Positions 1 through 11,515 of a stretch of 64,000 nt of DNA are shown here, one piece after another. Below the pieces are notes generated by a model that did no database searches, was not told the DNA's origin, and saw only the letters and a program-made list of their open reading frames with translations. The DNA is from Amorphophallus konjac. Its lineage: Eukaryota; Streptophyta; Magnoliopsida; Alismatales; Araceae. Location: assembly GCA_022559845.1 (NCBI GenBank), contig CM040125.1, positions 324,949,829 to 325,013,828 on the forward strand, read 5' to 3'. Positions within the stretch are counted from its first letter, which is position 1, and every line of letters begins with the position of its first letter. The position numbers and the translations under genes were made by a program.

Positions 1-2830
1 CTGAAGATCAACCAAAGATGCAGCTCTAATGGTATTCCTAGAAGTCACAAAACTATGATAGAAGGAAGATCTGTCACAAAAAAAAACCATGTCAGGTTAA
101 ATCCTCTCTAGCAAAGCTGCTGTCCAAAGCGATTGTCGTTTTGATGATTGGGTCGATTAAATCCCGTTAAGTTCTGGGCAATCATCTGCCTGCTGAAAAA
201 GGGTCTCCAGAATATCATGGTGTTGATAGAGCGGGATCCACATCATCTACCATAGAATGTGAATGCAATGTAGCAAAGAATCACAAAATAATATATGCAA
301 TTGTTTGATAAATGGGTCATGTGGGCATTAAAGGCCCATACGCATATGAGAGGCGCTGAGGCCAAGCTGAATAGGGCCGAAGCCCATGGAAGAAGGCGCG
401 CCGAAATGAGGGCTGCCGATAAGCCAAGAGGCACCCCGACCAAAGAGACGCGCCGATGCTTTCAAAGGGTTTTGGAACCATTTTAAAAGCTAAGGTTCGA
501 TGAAAAGAAGGGAGACGGCGAAGAGAGAACAGTGAGCGCAGGAGGGAGGAGAAGAAGACAGCAGTGAAGCACAGCGAGAGCGAACAAAAAAAGGAAGAGA
601 AATAGAGAAGAGGCAGAGTGCCAAGAAGATAAATCTGGTTGTCCAGAGAAGAAGTCTAGAGGAAGAATGGGAGAGCAGAAGAGTGAGCTGGGAGAGATTA
701 AAGGTGGGAACATTCATCTGTCAAATGCCCTTTGGGGCTATAATCTCCCCCTTCCCGTTCTTTGGTCTAATATTTCTGTCGTTTTCTTCTGTGTACTATT
801 TTCACTTGATGTTAAGCATCGATGTAATCATGTAGATCTTTAAGGGCTGTCAGCCTATATGTGACCTTGTGGCTCTTATGTTGGATATGTATATGCATTC
901 GATCGAATGAAATGAAGTAGTAGATTCTGGAACTCTCTCTCTCCCCCTATTTCTCTTGTCTGCAATTATGGATATGTGACGTCTCTGAAGATAGCTTTGC
1001 TACACAAAGCACACACATGTTGTAATTCGTGTGAATTCTCCTGGTACTTTCTCTATTGTTTCCCAAACCTCACAGCCATAATGAGGGCCCGAGACAGTCT
1101 ATCTCGTGGTCTCTCATCTATGAAATGGTGTGGGATATGATCAAAGCACGGTATGTGTGACTTAACAATTATCCGGCTCCCAGTGATACTTCTGTGTGAA
1201 GTCCCTTGCTTCCCCGGGATGATCTGTTTAAACCAATTTTTAGTACCCTCTAGCCTCCTTAAAACCCCTAGATAAAGCTTCAAAGCCCCCCAAACCCTCA
1301 AGCCTTCCCCATCAGTGCCTCAATTAAGCTCTCGGCACAATGCTATCTTGGCGCTGGCCCTGAGCCGATTATCAGACGTGCCAAAGCGTGATCACCTCAC
1401 TTTCCACGCCGGTTTGCCTTCACGTCGATCCTATCCATGCCGGCTGTGCCGATTGCCCTCTGCGCTGACACCTATTGATGTCCAAGCTGATCCCTCTATT
1501 CAACGGCAGATGACCATACATTCTAAACCCTGCAACCCTCTCAGAACCACTGAAACATCCGATCATATAGCCCAGCACTCCAAGCCTTGTCATCCTTCGT
1601 TTAGAACCCGTACTATCTCGGGGAGGAATAATGGTCTTTCACTCAAATCCATTGGTGCTAAATTAACGGGGTATTACCCCTACATTATACCATTTAACCA
1701 CAATATTTTCTTCAACCCTACTGGCCCATGGAGTTCCGCCACTGCATGTTCTCCAATAGTTCCTTTAAGGGGATATCAATAAATACCATGATAATGGACA
1801 CGATCCTTCGGGAGATCTCAGGTTGAGAAATGCCCACCCTTTCTTTGGCTTCCATCTCAGCACTCCGTGGATGGATGTCCTATACCTCTCCGTGCGTGAT
1901 CCGAAAATAAAGGTGAGATGCTGTGAATTCCGATCTCTGCTATCTCTAACCATTCTCATTTCCAAACCCCCTGGGATCTAAAGAGGTTTGCCTCTGCATG
2001 TCCTCTATTGATTCCCTGCTGGGGAATAATAATATTAAAATGCCATGGTGAGCAAATACCGACCCGGTTCAGTCCTACCTCATGATATTCAGGCATTGAT
2101 ATGCTCTGATCTTTTGTGGATTCTATCCCGGCTATGCGTGGACAATTTCCTATTCCCGCTTGGCATAGTCCAAGATAAGGGGATATGCTGCCGGATTTAT
2201 TCTGTATACTTTTGTAAAAATCGCTAAATGAGCATGTGGTGCAACAGTCAAATTAATGCCACAGATTCTGGTTATTCTGTACTTATGCTCGTCTAACTCT
2301 GTGAACAGCGATGTTTCATTCCTTTGCAACCATTTGCATGATGATTAATAAAAATCCAATGTCCACTCCCTATTCTCCCGATATATCAAATGGTGTGTGG
2401 CTGAAAGTCGGGTTATGCCCGACCGGAAGCCGTCATTATGCGTGATGGTGGTCCTCAGACCTAGGTTCTCTGCCAAGTTTCGAGAATCAGCCTAATAAGC
2501 TATAATAAGCTACAAATTGCATAATCGCATATATACATATTCTATCCTGCATAAGAATAAGCACAACAGTCATATCTTGTTCTGCCCCTGGGGTCCTTCT
2601 ACTTTGGCGACTAATCAAGGGTTACCCTTCTTTGGAGGGGTGTAATTAACGTCATAGCCTTTATGGTGTGACGGACTTTCAGTTCCGACCCGAATCTCAT
2701 AATCGACTGACTAAGTCAGATCGAGCACATAATGAAAATTGTCACTTCGGTGGCTGGCATGCCTAAATAAATTAATTAATTAATAATAAAATAAATTAAA
2801 AAATATTAAATATTAAATAAAATAAAAATC
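1..2830. other. Unassigned region without a recognised gene
   Basis: No reading frame here looks like a known protein. A GA-rich stretch (about 487-680) is followed by sequence resembling an untranslated leader and then a T-rich tail (720-930). One short plus frame from 667 (about 58 codons) has no recognisable domain. From about 1060 to 2760 the sequence is of mixed composition, with no open frame above roughly 155 codons and no repeat shared with the rest of the window. It ends in an A/T-only stretch (about 2768-2830) directly before a copia-type LTR end. It may be the decayed non-coding part of an older retroelement, but nothing seen proves that. Confidence 0.5.
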
Positions 2831-3400
2831 GTTTCACAGGTGTACGGAGCTGTGTCTCTGTGTGAGGTTTTAGTGCGGGGTAAGCTCCCCGAGTTTGTGT
2901 GTGTGTGTTGCGGTGGCAGCGGCTTGGGGCTAGGCCCCGTCTGTGTGGTTTGCTGTAGAAGCAATGTGTGTGTGTGGTGTTGGGGTTCGTCCCCGTGGTT
3001 GCTACTGTTGTAGCGAGTTAGTGAAGCCTCATCGGGTTTCGGTGAGGGGTGGACGTAGGGAGCCAGTCATGGTCCCGAACCACCTAAAAATCTTCGTGTT
3101 TCATGTGATTTGCCTATGTGATTGTCCATTTCTCCTATCTCTTTTCACAGGCTATTTTATAGATTTTTATTCACTACACCATCGCACATCGCTACGTCTG
3201 TTATTTGTATTTGGTTAAAGTTTAATCGCTCTTTACATAAGCTATTCGAGTGAGCACGGTAAGATTGAGTGAACTGAGTTATCCTAGTTTAATTATTTTC
3301 CTCAATCTTGTTCTAACTACGAAATAGTTTTTAAAATCCGACATCTTGCCTGGGGGACAATTCAACCCCCCTTCTTGTCTGCCATCTAACTGGGCCAACA
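2831..3400 (+). mobile_element. 3' portion of a copia (Sirevirus-like) LTR
   Basis: The block matches the end of the complete LTR at 44725-46291. Both carry a GTGAGGGGTGGACGTAGG motif (here near 3041), then a GAACCACCT motif, a T-rich stretch, a pyrimidine tract with runs of C, and a terminal CAACA. The LTR ends at 3400 where a copia gag-protease fragment begins abruptly. Its 5' part is not recognisable to the left, so the copy is truncated and no target duplication can be assigned. Three short GGGG/CCCC hairpins lie in its left part. Confidence 0.65.
2876..2994. repeat. Three GGGG/CCCC hairpins with GT-rich spacers
   Basis: Inverted repeats of four G and four C with 5-6 base loops lie at 2877-2890, 2926-2938 and 2982-2994. 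They are separated by TG-rich spacers, so the pattern repeats about every 50-55 bases. They lie inside the truncated LTR. Confidence 0.6.
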
Positions 3401-4056
3401 GGTACACTAGTACCATTACCAACATTGATGTGATCTGAGCTGGCATAGTTATCAGTAATGGAGAGTTGGGGGAGATCTGGTATCACATGATGTGTGGCGC
3501 CCATGTCCGGGTACCAATCATCATGAGGTGGAGGCTGCCCACGATAGTAAGTACTTTGGTGTGAATGAAGAGTGACAATGTTAGCAGTAGCCTGCGGTGA
3601 AGCATAGATGTTGGAGGGCCGTTGTCGTTGGAAACACTGTTCCAATGTATGGTTGGTGCGATGGCAGTGAGGGCATGGAGGGAATTGCCCCTGGCCCCTC
3701 TGTCGACCACAGCTGCTGGAGCTACGATTGGATCCCCCTTGCTATTGAGATGAGTGTTGGGTAAGGTTGACTGTAGGAACATCCTCATGCGTAGGTGTGA
3801 TGGAGGCTTCCAGATTGAACTCTATGATATTAAGAAGGTTTTGAAGCTCATGAATGGAGGGGGGGCTCTCCCTGATGGAGAGCGTAGAGGGCACAGTGCT
3901 AAACTTAGGACCTGGATTCCTTGTGATGATAGCCGTGAGCTGCACAGAGGACATAAGCTAGCCAGCTTTGGCAAGCTGATTGGCAATGGATTTAGCCTCA
4001 TGAAGAAAGGATGAGATAGATTGTGTACCTTTCTTCAGATTTGTAATTGGAGATGC
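3401..4056 (-). pseudogene. Ty1/copia gag-protease fragment
   Basis: Read on the minus strand, one frame gives three copia features in order. First is a UBN2-type gag segment (LKKG then SISSFLHEAKSIANQLAKAG). Second is a CCHC zinc knuckle (CPHC, RTNH, then C four residues on) around 3660-3700. Third is the start of an aspartic protease with WYPDMGATHH and VGNGTSVPV. Stop codons in that frame lie at 3958-3960 and 3742-3744. The fragment lacks the gag N-terminus (cut near 4056, where C/T-rich sequence starts) and everything after the first protease motif (cut at 3400 by the LTR end). The usual Ser of the DSGAT protease motif is Met here. It is a dead relic, unrelated in orientation to its neighbours. 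Confidence 0.85.
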
Positions 4057-4508
4057 AACTGTTTCTCTCTCTCTCTTCCCCTTCCTCCCAAGTCCGCCCC
4101 CTCCTCTCTCTAACATCCCCCCTCCTTGCCAAAACCGCCCCCCTCTCTCTAACTTCCCCCCTCCTTGCCAAAACCACCCCCTCCTCTCTCTATCCTCCCC
4201 CTCCACCAGCCAAACCCTAGCTACATCACCTGCCACCTCAGCGTCCACCTCATCTTGACCCCTTGGTTCCCCCACCCTGCATTAACTCCCCCATTCACTA
4301 CCCCTCCACCCCCCAACCACTTTCTCTCCTTTCCAAGGCCACCCTTCCACCTTCCAAAGGTAGCCCTTTCCCTAGGGACCCATTAACTCCTCATCCCAGC
4401 CCCAATTCAAATTTTGAATTTCATCTTGACCCCTTAGTTCCGCCACCCTGCATTAATTCCCCCATTCACTCCCCCTCCACCCCCAACCACTTTCTCCCCT
4501 TCCCAAGG
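4057..4508. repeat. C/T-rich tandem repeat, left part
   Basis: A low-complexity, C/T-rich block. A unit beginning CATCTTGACCCCTT starts at 4251 and again at 4422. A third copy starts at 6768, beyond the inserted solo LTR. After removing the solo LTR and one target duplication the period is about 171-174 bases. Each unit contains a CCAAGG step, the AATTCAAATTTTGAATTT palindrome and C-rich runs. No coding potential is apparent. Confidence 0.7.
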
Positions 4509-6675
4509 TGATGCGGGACGAGACACGGACACGACAAGCTCGCGGTTGTCCCTTAACGAGGGAAGCGTCGGACGTGCACGGTTGAGAAACCGGCAGTGAG
4601 CTAGGGTGGTCAGCTCTCACTTGTGCCCGGATCGGGTCACGGGACGGTCTCGCTCACTCTCTCGCAGCAGCGGTGATATGAAATTATAGCGAGCTAGGTC
4701 CTAAAACATGCTCTCTAGCAGTGGCATAAACAAGCATATATGGAAATAAGCGAAATGCCAAGCAAGGAGCGAATACGATACCTCCACGCGCTCGGCGTGG
4801 GGACGACGGACCCGGCCGAAGTCGTACTCCTGGGACAGTTAATACATAAAGATTACAACAATGAGTTACAGCCCACTCCACGCAGGGAGGTAAAGGGCGA
4901 CACAATGGGGTCCGGGAGGACCGATTTCGGGTTGACGGGCGGCTTCTCGCGTAGCTTCGGCTGCACACGTACTCGCGCCTGTGGGGCCCACTTGCTGTCC
5001 GGAGGGGCCGTGTGGGACCCGGTGGCACCGCTGTGGTGGTGGATGCCTGGATGAGTGCTCCCTGGAGTGGAGGCGCACTGGTTCGCCGGCTGGAGGCTGG
5101 GCGGCTCCGATCGGCACCGGTCGGAATGACCGGCCACGGATCTACAACTTCTGGTTTTCAGCGCGCGTCCCGGTGAGAACGGGCGCTGCGATCAGCCCCG
5201 ATGTCGGATCGACACGAGACTGGCGCCGTTGGAAAGATAACTTCAAATACTTCAATCTAGGCTTGAAGATCTAGCCTGGATCAACACGGACCTGGGATTT
5301 AATGAATTGTTGATTTGCTGTTGTACAGTGATCAGACTCTCAGATCTGCAGAGAATTTGTCTGAGAACTGCCTTTGACCGATATGTGAACGTCCGAATCT
5401 GAAGTTGTAGTCTTCAGAAAATTTGTAGGAAATCAAGAGAGGAAATCATAACTATTTTTTATGAAGGGTTTCGAGGTGTCTGTGATTTGTTCTGATTTTT
5501 GGACTAGAGGGTGGTCGGATCTGGGAATTGACTGAAAGCACTGTAGCATAGATAGAACACGAATTTTGAAAAATGGATAGCGGGCGGATCAAAAATCAAG
5601 AAAAATTATGGGTGAAGGGGTTGATGGAAGGAACCCCCATTAAAATTGGGAGGGTTTGGAAAAATCAAAAAGAGGGTCGGAGGTGAGAAACACAGGGTTG
5701 CTGTCACTGTAGACAGAGACAAAACAGATCTGGGAATGAAAGATGCACGAAAATGGAAAAATACTAAACGAGGGATTTTGGACGTTAAATGTTTTGTGGA
5801 GATGGGGATACAAGATATGAACAACCTCTGAAAATTTTAGATCAAGAGAATGTCGGAGTTGATAGAAGGAATTCCGGGAAGAAGCTTCTGTCCAGGATGG
5901 ACAGAACACCGAAGTCGACTTCGTGGTGGCTCGAAGGCGGCACGAACGGCGGCGGCAGCACCGGAGATGAACTCAGATATTGAGGGGGAGGAGATAGAAG
6001 GGTTCCACTCTAGAATTGGGGGTTGGGGATGAAGAAAACCAGGGGGAGAGAGAGGGGAGGTCGAAATTCCCACAAGAGGGGCTCTTGCACAATGCTTTTT
6101 TTCACTTTCATTAATTCAATCAATTGGAAAATACAAGCTATATATAATAAATGTAAAAAGACACTAAATTCCCATAGATCTAAGGTTTGGAAGGACATAT
6201 TAGGGAGTTCCTAAATATTTCTCCCATGTGGTCAAAACTTTAACCATTAATCTAATCAAACTTGGACCATTTCCATTCAAACTTACCTAATTTTCACCAA
6301 CCAAGCCTAATAAGGCCAAAGAATGGGGCGCCCCCCTTCATGGGCTTCTCATGGGCCTAGGCTGGTCCAAGGCCAACCACTCAAGTCCAATAACCCATGT
6401 CTAGACTCGGGCCTTCCAAGTCTTGGTGGTCCATGAGAGGAGAAAGCCCACTTGGGCCTTAAGTGGCTATTAAGGTCCAATATGAACTAGGCTTCTAATG
6501 GACTCTACTAATGGCAACCTAGCCATGAACTTTACATTACAAGTGACCCATTGGCTTGTTATTAGTCTTACAAGGAGCCCAAATGAAAGAAATGAAACAA
6601 ATACACAAGTACAATCCCATACAAGTCATAATACACAAATACGTTCCACCCGTATAGCTTCTGATGCCCCCATCA
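4509..6675 (-). mobile_element. Solo LTR (S1) of the G family
   Basis: On the minus strand this 2167-base block begins TGATGGGGGCATCAG and ends GTCCCGCATCA, like the LTRs at 6949-27338 (TGATGAGGACATCA to CCCGCATCA). It is alignable along its whole length but clearly more diverged. The five bases on each side are identical (CAAGG at 4504-4508 and 6676-6680), so it is a genuine insertion later reduced to one LTR by LTR-LTR recombination. A TATATATA stretch near 6138-6149 corresponds to the promoter position of the array LTRs. The open frames in it are incidental. Confidence 0.93.
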
Positions 6676-6948
6676 CAAGGCCACCATTCTTCCTTCCCAA
6701 GGTAGACCAACCCTTCCGTAGGCACCCATTAACACCCCATCCCATCCCCAATTCAAATTTTGAATTTCATCTTGCCCCCTCCTTGCCAAACCCCCCCCTC
6801 CATTAGCTCCGTCTCACTACACCCGCCCCCCTCCCTCTCCCTCTCCAATTCGCCTCCCTCCCCAAGAACCTGCTACGCCCTCCCTCCCCTCTCCTTCCCC
6901 ACCTCCCATGGACCTCAACCCTCCAAGAGACCCCTTCCCCTTCCCCCC
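6676..6948. repeat. C/T-rich tandem repeat, right part
   Basis: Continuation of the C/T-rich repeat after solo LTR S1. It starts with the CAAGG target duplication, continues the interrupted repeat unit, and contains the third CATCTTG unit start (6768). It becomes almost pure C/T and ends in a run of C directly before the first array LTR. No gene is seen. Confidence 0.65.
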
Positions 6949-9114
6949 TGATGAGGACATCAAGAACTTATGAGTTGTATTTTGTGTATTGGCTTGGATT
7001 GGTGTGTATTATGGGTTGTATTGGCTTGAAGTGTATGTAATTTTTGATTTCTTTCATTTGGGCCATCCTTGTAAGGCTTATATCAAGCCAATGGGCCATT
7101 TGTTATGTCAAGTCTAAGGCTAGGTTGCCATTAGTAGAGTCCATTAAGAGTGTTACTTCATAGTGGGTCATTAAGGCACTTAAGGCCCAAATTGGGTTCC
7201 ACTCTCTCATGGGCCATCTAAGTGGGAGTGGCCCAAGTCTAGCATGATCTAATGGGAGGCTCTTGGCCCATGAATGGCCTTGGCCCATGGAAGGGGGCGC
7301 AAGGTTCCTTGTCTTATTAGGCATGGTGGTTGTGGTTTAGGTGGTGTTTGAATAGATCTAGTCCAAGGTTGAATAAGTATGGTCAAATTAGATTAAACTA
7401 ATGTATTAAATGTGTGATTCACATTGTATCCCAGCCCTTCAATCCAAACCCCTAGATCCAAGGGTTGAGGTTGAGTTTGGTTGGCATCCTATATAAGGTT
7501 GTATTTTTCATATTGAAGCAATTATTGAAAGAGAAAATAGGCATTTGCCCCCAAGTGAGATTTGCGCCCCTCCCCTCTCTCTCCCTGGTTCCTCCACCCC
7601 CTATCCCCTTTCTAGAGTGTAATCCCTTCCCCCTTGATCCCCTCCAGCATCTGAAGCAACTCCGGTGATCGCCGCCGCCATCGACTCGCCGTCGACGCGT
7701 CGTTGCCAACGGTTTCGGTGTTCTGTCCACTCAGGACAGATCATTCTTCTCCGAATTCCTGCTATCACTCCCTTCATCTTCTGAAGCTCAAAATTTCAGG
7801 GTTGGTTCCCCTCTAGAACCCTTATCCCCACAAAAAAAATCACGTCAAACTTCATCCTTTAGCTATTTTTTGAATTTCGTCCAATTCCAAGTTCCAGATC
7901 TGTCCTGGTTCTGTTTACTGTTCATCAGCTCTGAGTTTACCCCATTCGAACCATCTGTTTATTTTTTTTGGGTCGCCCAAATTTATTGGGAGTTCTATCC
8001 ACATCCCTCTACCACCAGGAATTTTATTAATTTTTGGTTCGCCCTCCAAGTATTTTAAAAAATTCGTCCAATCTCCCAAGAACAGTCTACCCACAGTTTC
8101 CCAGATCCGACCCATGTCTAGTAAACAAATCCCAGAAACTCCATTTCTTCTCCAATCAAAAAAGAAAAAATAGTCCCGGATTTCTCTCTCAGAGACCTTC
8201 AACTTTTATGAATAAATCATTGCCAGATTCAGAGGTCTTCTCCCCGGTCAACGTCGATCTTCAGAGAAGATAGATCCTGCCCCTGCAGTTCTGGACCGAA
8301 TTCAGCAAGATTGTAAATTCAACAATCAGAAATACAGATCTGATTATTTTTTCTGAAGACCCCTACATCGAAGTATTTTGAGTCCTCTTTCCAACGGCTC
8401 TAATTTCGTCACGTTCCAACGACGGGGCTGATCGCAGCAGTAGTTTCCTCCAAGTCGCGCGCCAGCAAATAGAAGTTCAGGTTTGTGGCCGAGTTCCCCG
8501 CGAGCGTCGTTCGAGGGCCGCCCGACGTCCGGTGGTCGTTGCATCAGCTCGCCATCCCAGGGGAACGCTTCCCAAGTGTCTCCACAACAGAGGAGTCATC
8601 AGGCCCCACACGACCCCTCCGGTCAGCACGTGGGCCCCCACTAACACGAGTACGCGTGAAGCCGAAGCATCACCCGGAACCGCCCGTCAACCCGAAACTG
8701 GTCCTCCCGGGCCCGCTTGTGTCGCCCTTTACCTCCCTGCGTGGAGTGGGCTTAGTTGCATTGATGTAACCATAATGTATTAAGTTCCCGGGGGTACGAG
8801 TTCCGGCCGGGTCCCATCTTCGCCACGCCGAGAGCGTGGAGGTATCACCTTCACCCTTACACTTGGCATTAGCTTAATTCTTTATATGCTTTATATGCCG
8901 CTGCTAGAGAGCATGTGTAGGGATACCTAGGCCACTTTCAATTTATAATATCACTGCTGCGAGAGAGAGCGAAGCCGTCCCGTGACCCGATCCGGGCACA
9001 AGTGAGAGCCGACCACCCTAGCTCCCAGCCGGTTTCTCAACCGCGCACATCCGACGCTTCCCTCGTTAAGGGACGATCGCGAGCTTGTCGTGTCCGTGGT
9101 CCCGTCCCGCATCA
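6949..9114 (+). repeat. Array LTR 1
   Basis: 2166 bases from TGATGAGGACATCA to CCCGCATCA, with a TATA box at 7489-7497. The A/T-rich 5' half is promoter-like. The 3' half is GC-rich and ends just before the primer site at 9118. It is nearly identical to LTR 2. Confidence 0.93.
7489..7497 (+). promoter_or_regulatory. LTR TATA box (array LTR 1)
   Basis: CTATATAAG lies 540 bases into the LTR, before a GTTGTATTTTTCATATTGAAG segment that would be near the transcript start. The same box occurs at the same offset in the other array LTRs (12056, and near 16623, 21183 and 25746). It is the most likely start region for gag transcripts. Confidence 0.7.
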
Positions 9115-9117
9115 ATT

Positions 9118-9128
9118 TGGTATCAGAG
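9118..9128 (+). other. Primer binding site, unit 1 (initiator tRNA-Met type)
   Basis: TGGTATCAGAG begins four bases after the LTR end and matches the site complementary to the 3' end of plant initiator tRNA-Met. Units 3 and 4 (18249-18260 and 22809-22820) keep the longer TGGTATCAGAGC. Units 1 and 2 (second site from 13685) read GAGAG at that point. Confidence 0.8.
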
Positions 9129-9451
9129 AGAGTTTGAGTCTAGGGTGTCAAAAAGAAAAAAAAGGGTGTCATTTACATCGAGTCATTAGTCGGTTTAAGT
9201 CGAGTCTAGGATCATCATATTTTCAAAACAACAAAAAGAGTCATTTTTGGGTCGCATACATCCCTTTACTCGGTATATAAAAAGGTGTTGTCCGACCGTT
9301 AGGTTACGCCTATCGGGAAGGCCGCACACTTGTGCGAGTGACCTTCGGGTCGATTGTCTCCGCCGCGTACCGAGTTTTGGTTAAGTCTAGGTGCATCATT
9401 TTGCATTAGTGTGTTTTGCTTTAGTCGGTGTCTTCTAGTCGGTGTGTTTGC

Positions 9452-11029
9452 ATGCCCACTCGTCGGGGTACTCAGTACTCACCCCCACCCCCACCTATGG
9501 CCAACCCACGGGATACCTCGGGAGACTTCCACTCCCTACAAGAGGTGATGATGGCCATTATGACTAGGTTGGACCAATCCGATGCTAACTTTCGGACTTC
9601 TCCGATAATATGGATGGTCGCCTTAGGGCCATGGAGGGACGCTTGGAGACCTCCGATAGGTCGGTCCAAGACCTCGTTGGGCGGTTAGATAGGATGTCAC
9701 ACGGGGACCCTCTTGGGACAGCCCAAGGTCCACCCGCACCTCCTCCCGCGGTGGCCCAAGTCCAACCCGCTCCCATGGCCCAAGTCCAGGCCGCTCCCGC
9801 GGCCCAAAACCAGCCACCACTGGTTCCTCCACCCGCCCCTCCTCGGGCTCCCCAACTACCGCACCGTGACCTTGGTCTCGAGGACTATGGGTCCGACAAT
9901 GCCTACGAGGGGTATGGTCAACGCCGTCGTGGTTTTCAGCCACAACGAGATGAGGATGATGATAGGGTCCTTAAGACCGTGCGAGCGGACCCTCCCGCTT
10001 TTTACGGGTCTTTGGATCCGAAAGTCTACCTAGATTGGGAGTTTGGCATGGACCGTTATTTTGAATGGTATGATATGTCGGAGCGTCGAAGGGTCCGATT
10101 TGCCACCATGAAACTCATGGGGCAGGCACAAACCTATTGGAAGAATGTGGAGAGCCTGCTACTTCAGCGGCTAGAACCCCCGATCGACACATGGGCCGAG
10201 GTGAAGAATAAACTTCGGCAAAAGTACCTTCCTCCCACATACCGCCAGCGACTCATCGATAGATGGCAAAGTCTTAGCCAGGGAGATCGGTCCGCCTCCG
10301 AATACATCGCGGAGTTTGATGAGTACTTTCTACGATGTGGTGTCACGGAGGAGAGTACCATGCCCGTGTCCCGCTTTCGACGTGGTTTGCGGCCACACTA
10401 ACAGTATGAGCTTTTCCGCCGTAATGCCAAGACGTTGGAAGAGGCATACCAGGTTGCTCTCGAGATGGAGCAATTTGAGGGAGAGTTCGAGTCTAGCCAT
10501 CGGTTGGGCCCCACCCCTCTCCGTAGTACCGAGCCACGTCACTCCATAGGCCCGCATCAGCGGCCTCCCATGGCTCGACCTCAGGAGTCCACCCGTCAGG
10601 AGCACTTCGCTCCACGGCCCCGTCCTCCTCCACCTCGGGATCTATTTCCACCCCAACCACCGGCACCCGTTGCCCGTTCCCCGGCTCCTATAGCCCGTCC
10701 TCTGGCACCGGCACCCCCTCCACTATTGTCCAAGGCACCTACACCTCCCCCATTGTTGCCTACACCCCCTACCCGACGGGATGATAAGGGTAAGGCCCCT
10801 TTTTAGGAGAGAGTAGTCGGTCGCGAATACAGTTTTCCACTGTCACGGGTATGGCCACATCGCTAGTGAGTGTCCCGCTCGCACCACCCTAGCCTTAGGT
10901 GTTGGAGGATCCGCACCTCCCGAGCTTGAGTGTGTCGATTACGAGGCCGATGAGGCACTGGCCGATGAGTACTATGCCATGGGGGAAGAGCTGGGCGACC
11001 CTTTGGCCGCCCAGGATACCGCCACCTAG
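9452..11029 (+). pseudogene. Ty3-type gag, array copy 1
   Basis: Same gene as in copies 2-4. It starts MPTRRGTQYS and runs through a retrotransposon gag (capsid-like) domain, including PPAFYGSLDPKVYLDWE and a long Arg/Gln-rich helix region. A Pro-rich linker follows. Here a one-base deletion near 9598 breaks the frame early (ACTTCTCC where other copies have ACCTTCTCC). A stop at 10399-10401 replaces a Tyr codon. Further one-base losses near 10801 and 10832 destroy the C-terminal zinc-knuckle frame. The C-terminal acidic tail (EELGDP) can still be read to the stop at 11027-11029. It would not give a full Gag. Confidence 0.9.
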
Positions 11030-11515
11030 TGGGTTTGATGCTACCACCTTAGTCTAGAGTCGTGCATGAGTCGGTGTGCTTTCTTTGTGTGGTTTGTTTG
11101 TGTGGTGATTTTGAGTCGATTGTTTGCGTGGTTTGCATTCGTGTGTCTGTGCATGGTGAGTCTGCATGTGTCTTGTGCAAGCTCGTTGTCGGTCTCTTAC
11201 GAGTAAGAGGCGAGTGGACTCACTTGATGAGTATGGGATCGGTTTTACTTCTATATCCGGATCAGTCACCTATAGGGACTCAGCGGTGATTCCTAGTGAG
11301 TCTTCGAGCTGTCTCCTTCCTTTTGAGAGTGTCCCTTCGGAGTGACCACCTTTAGCCATAGCAGTGCGCATATCGAGTATATATGGAATGAGCAGGTGCC
11401 GATCACTTGGAGTGGAGCATACCCACGCTACTTAGCACGGTGACGGATCCGCCGGAGGACTCGAGCAGCCATACCCCTACTCGACGGGGTCGAGTTCCTC
11501 CCACCCGGGGAGAAT

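Noticed and set aside
1315..1782. A 155-codon plus frame
   Set aside because: No recognisable motif, no neighbouring features of a gene, and mixed composition. Kept only as part of the unassigned region.
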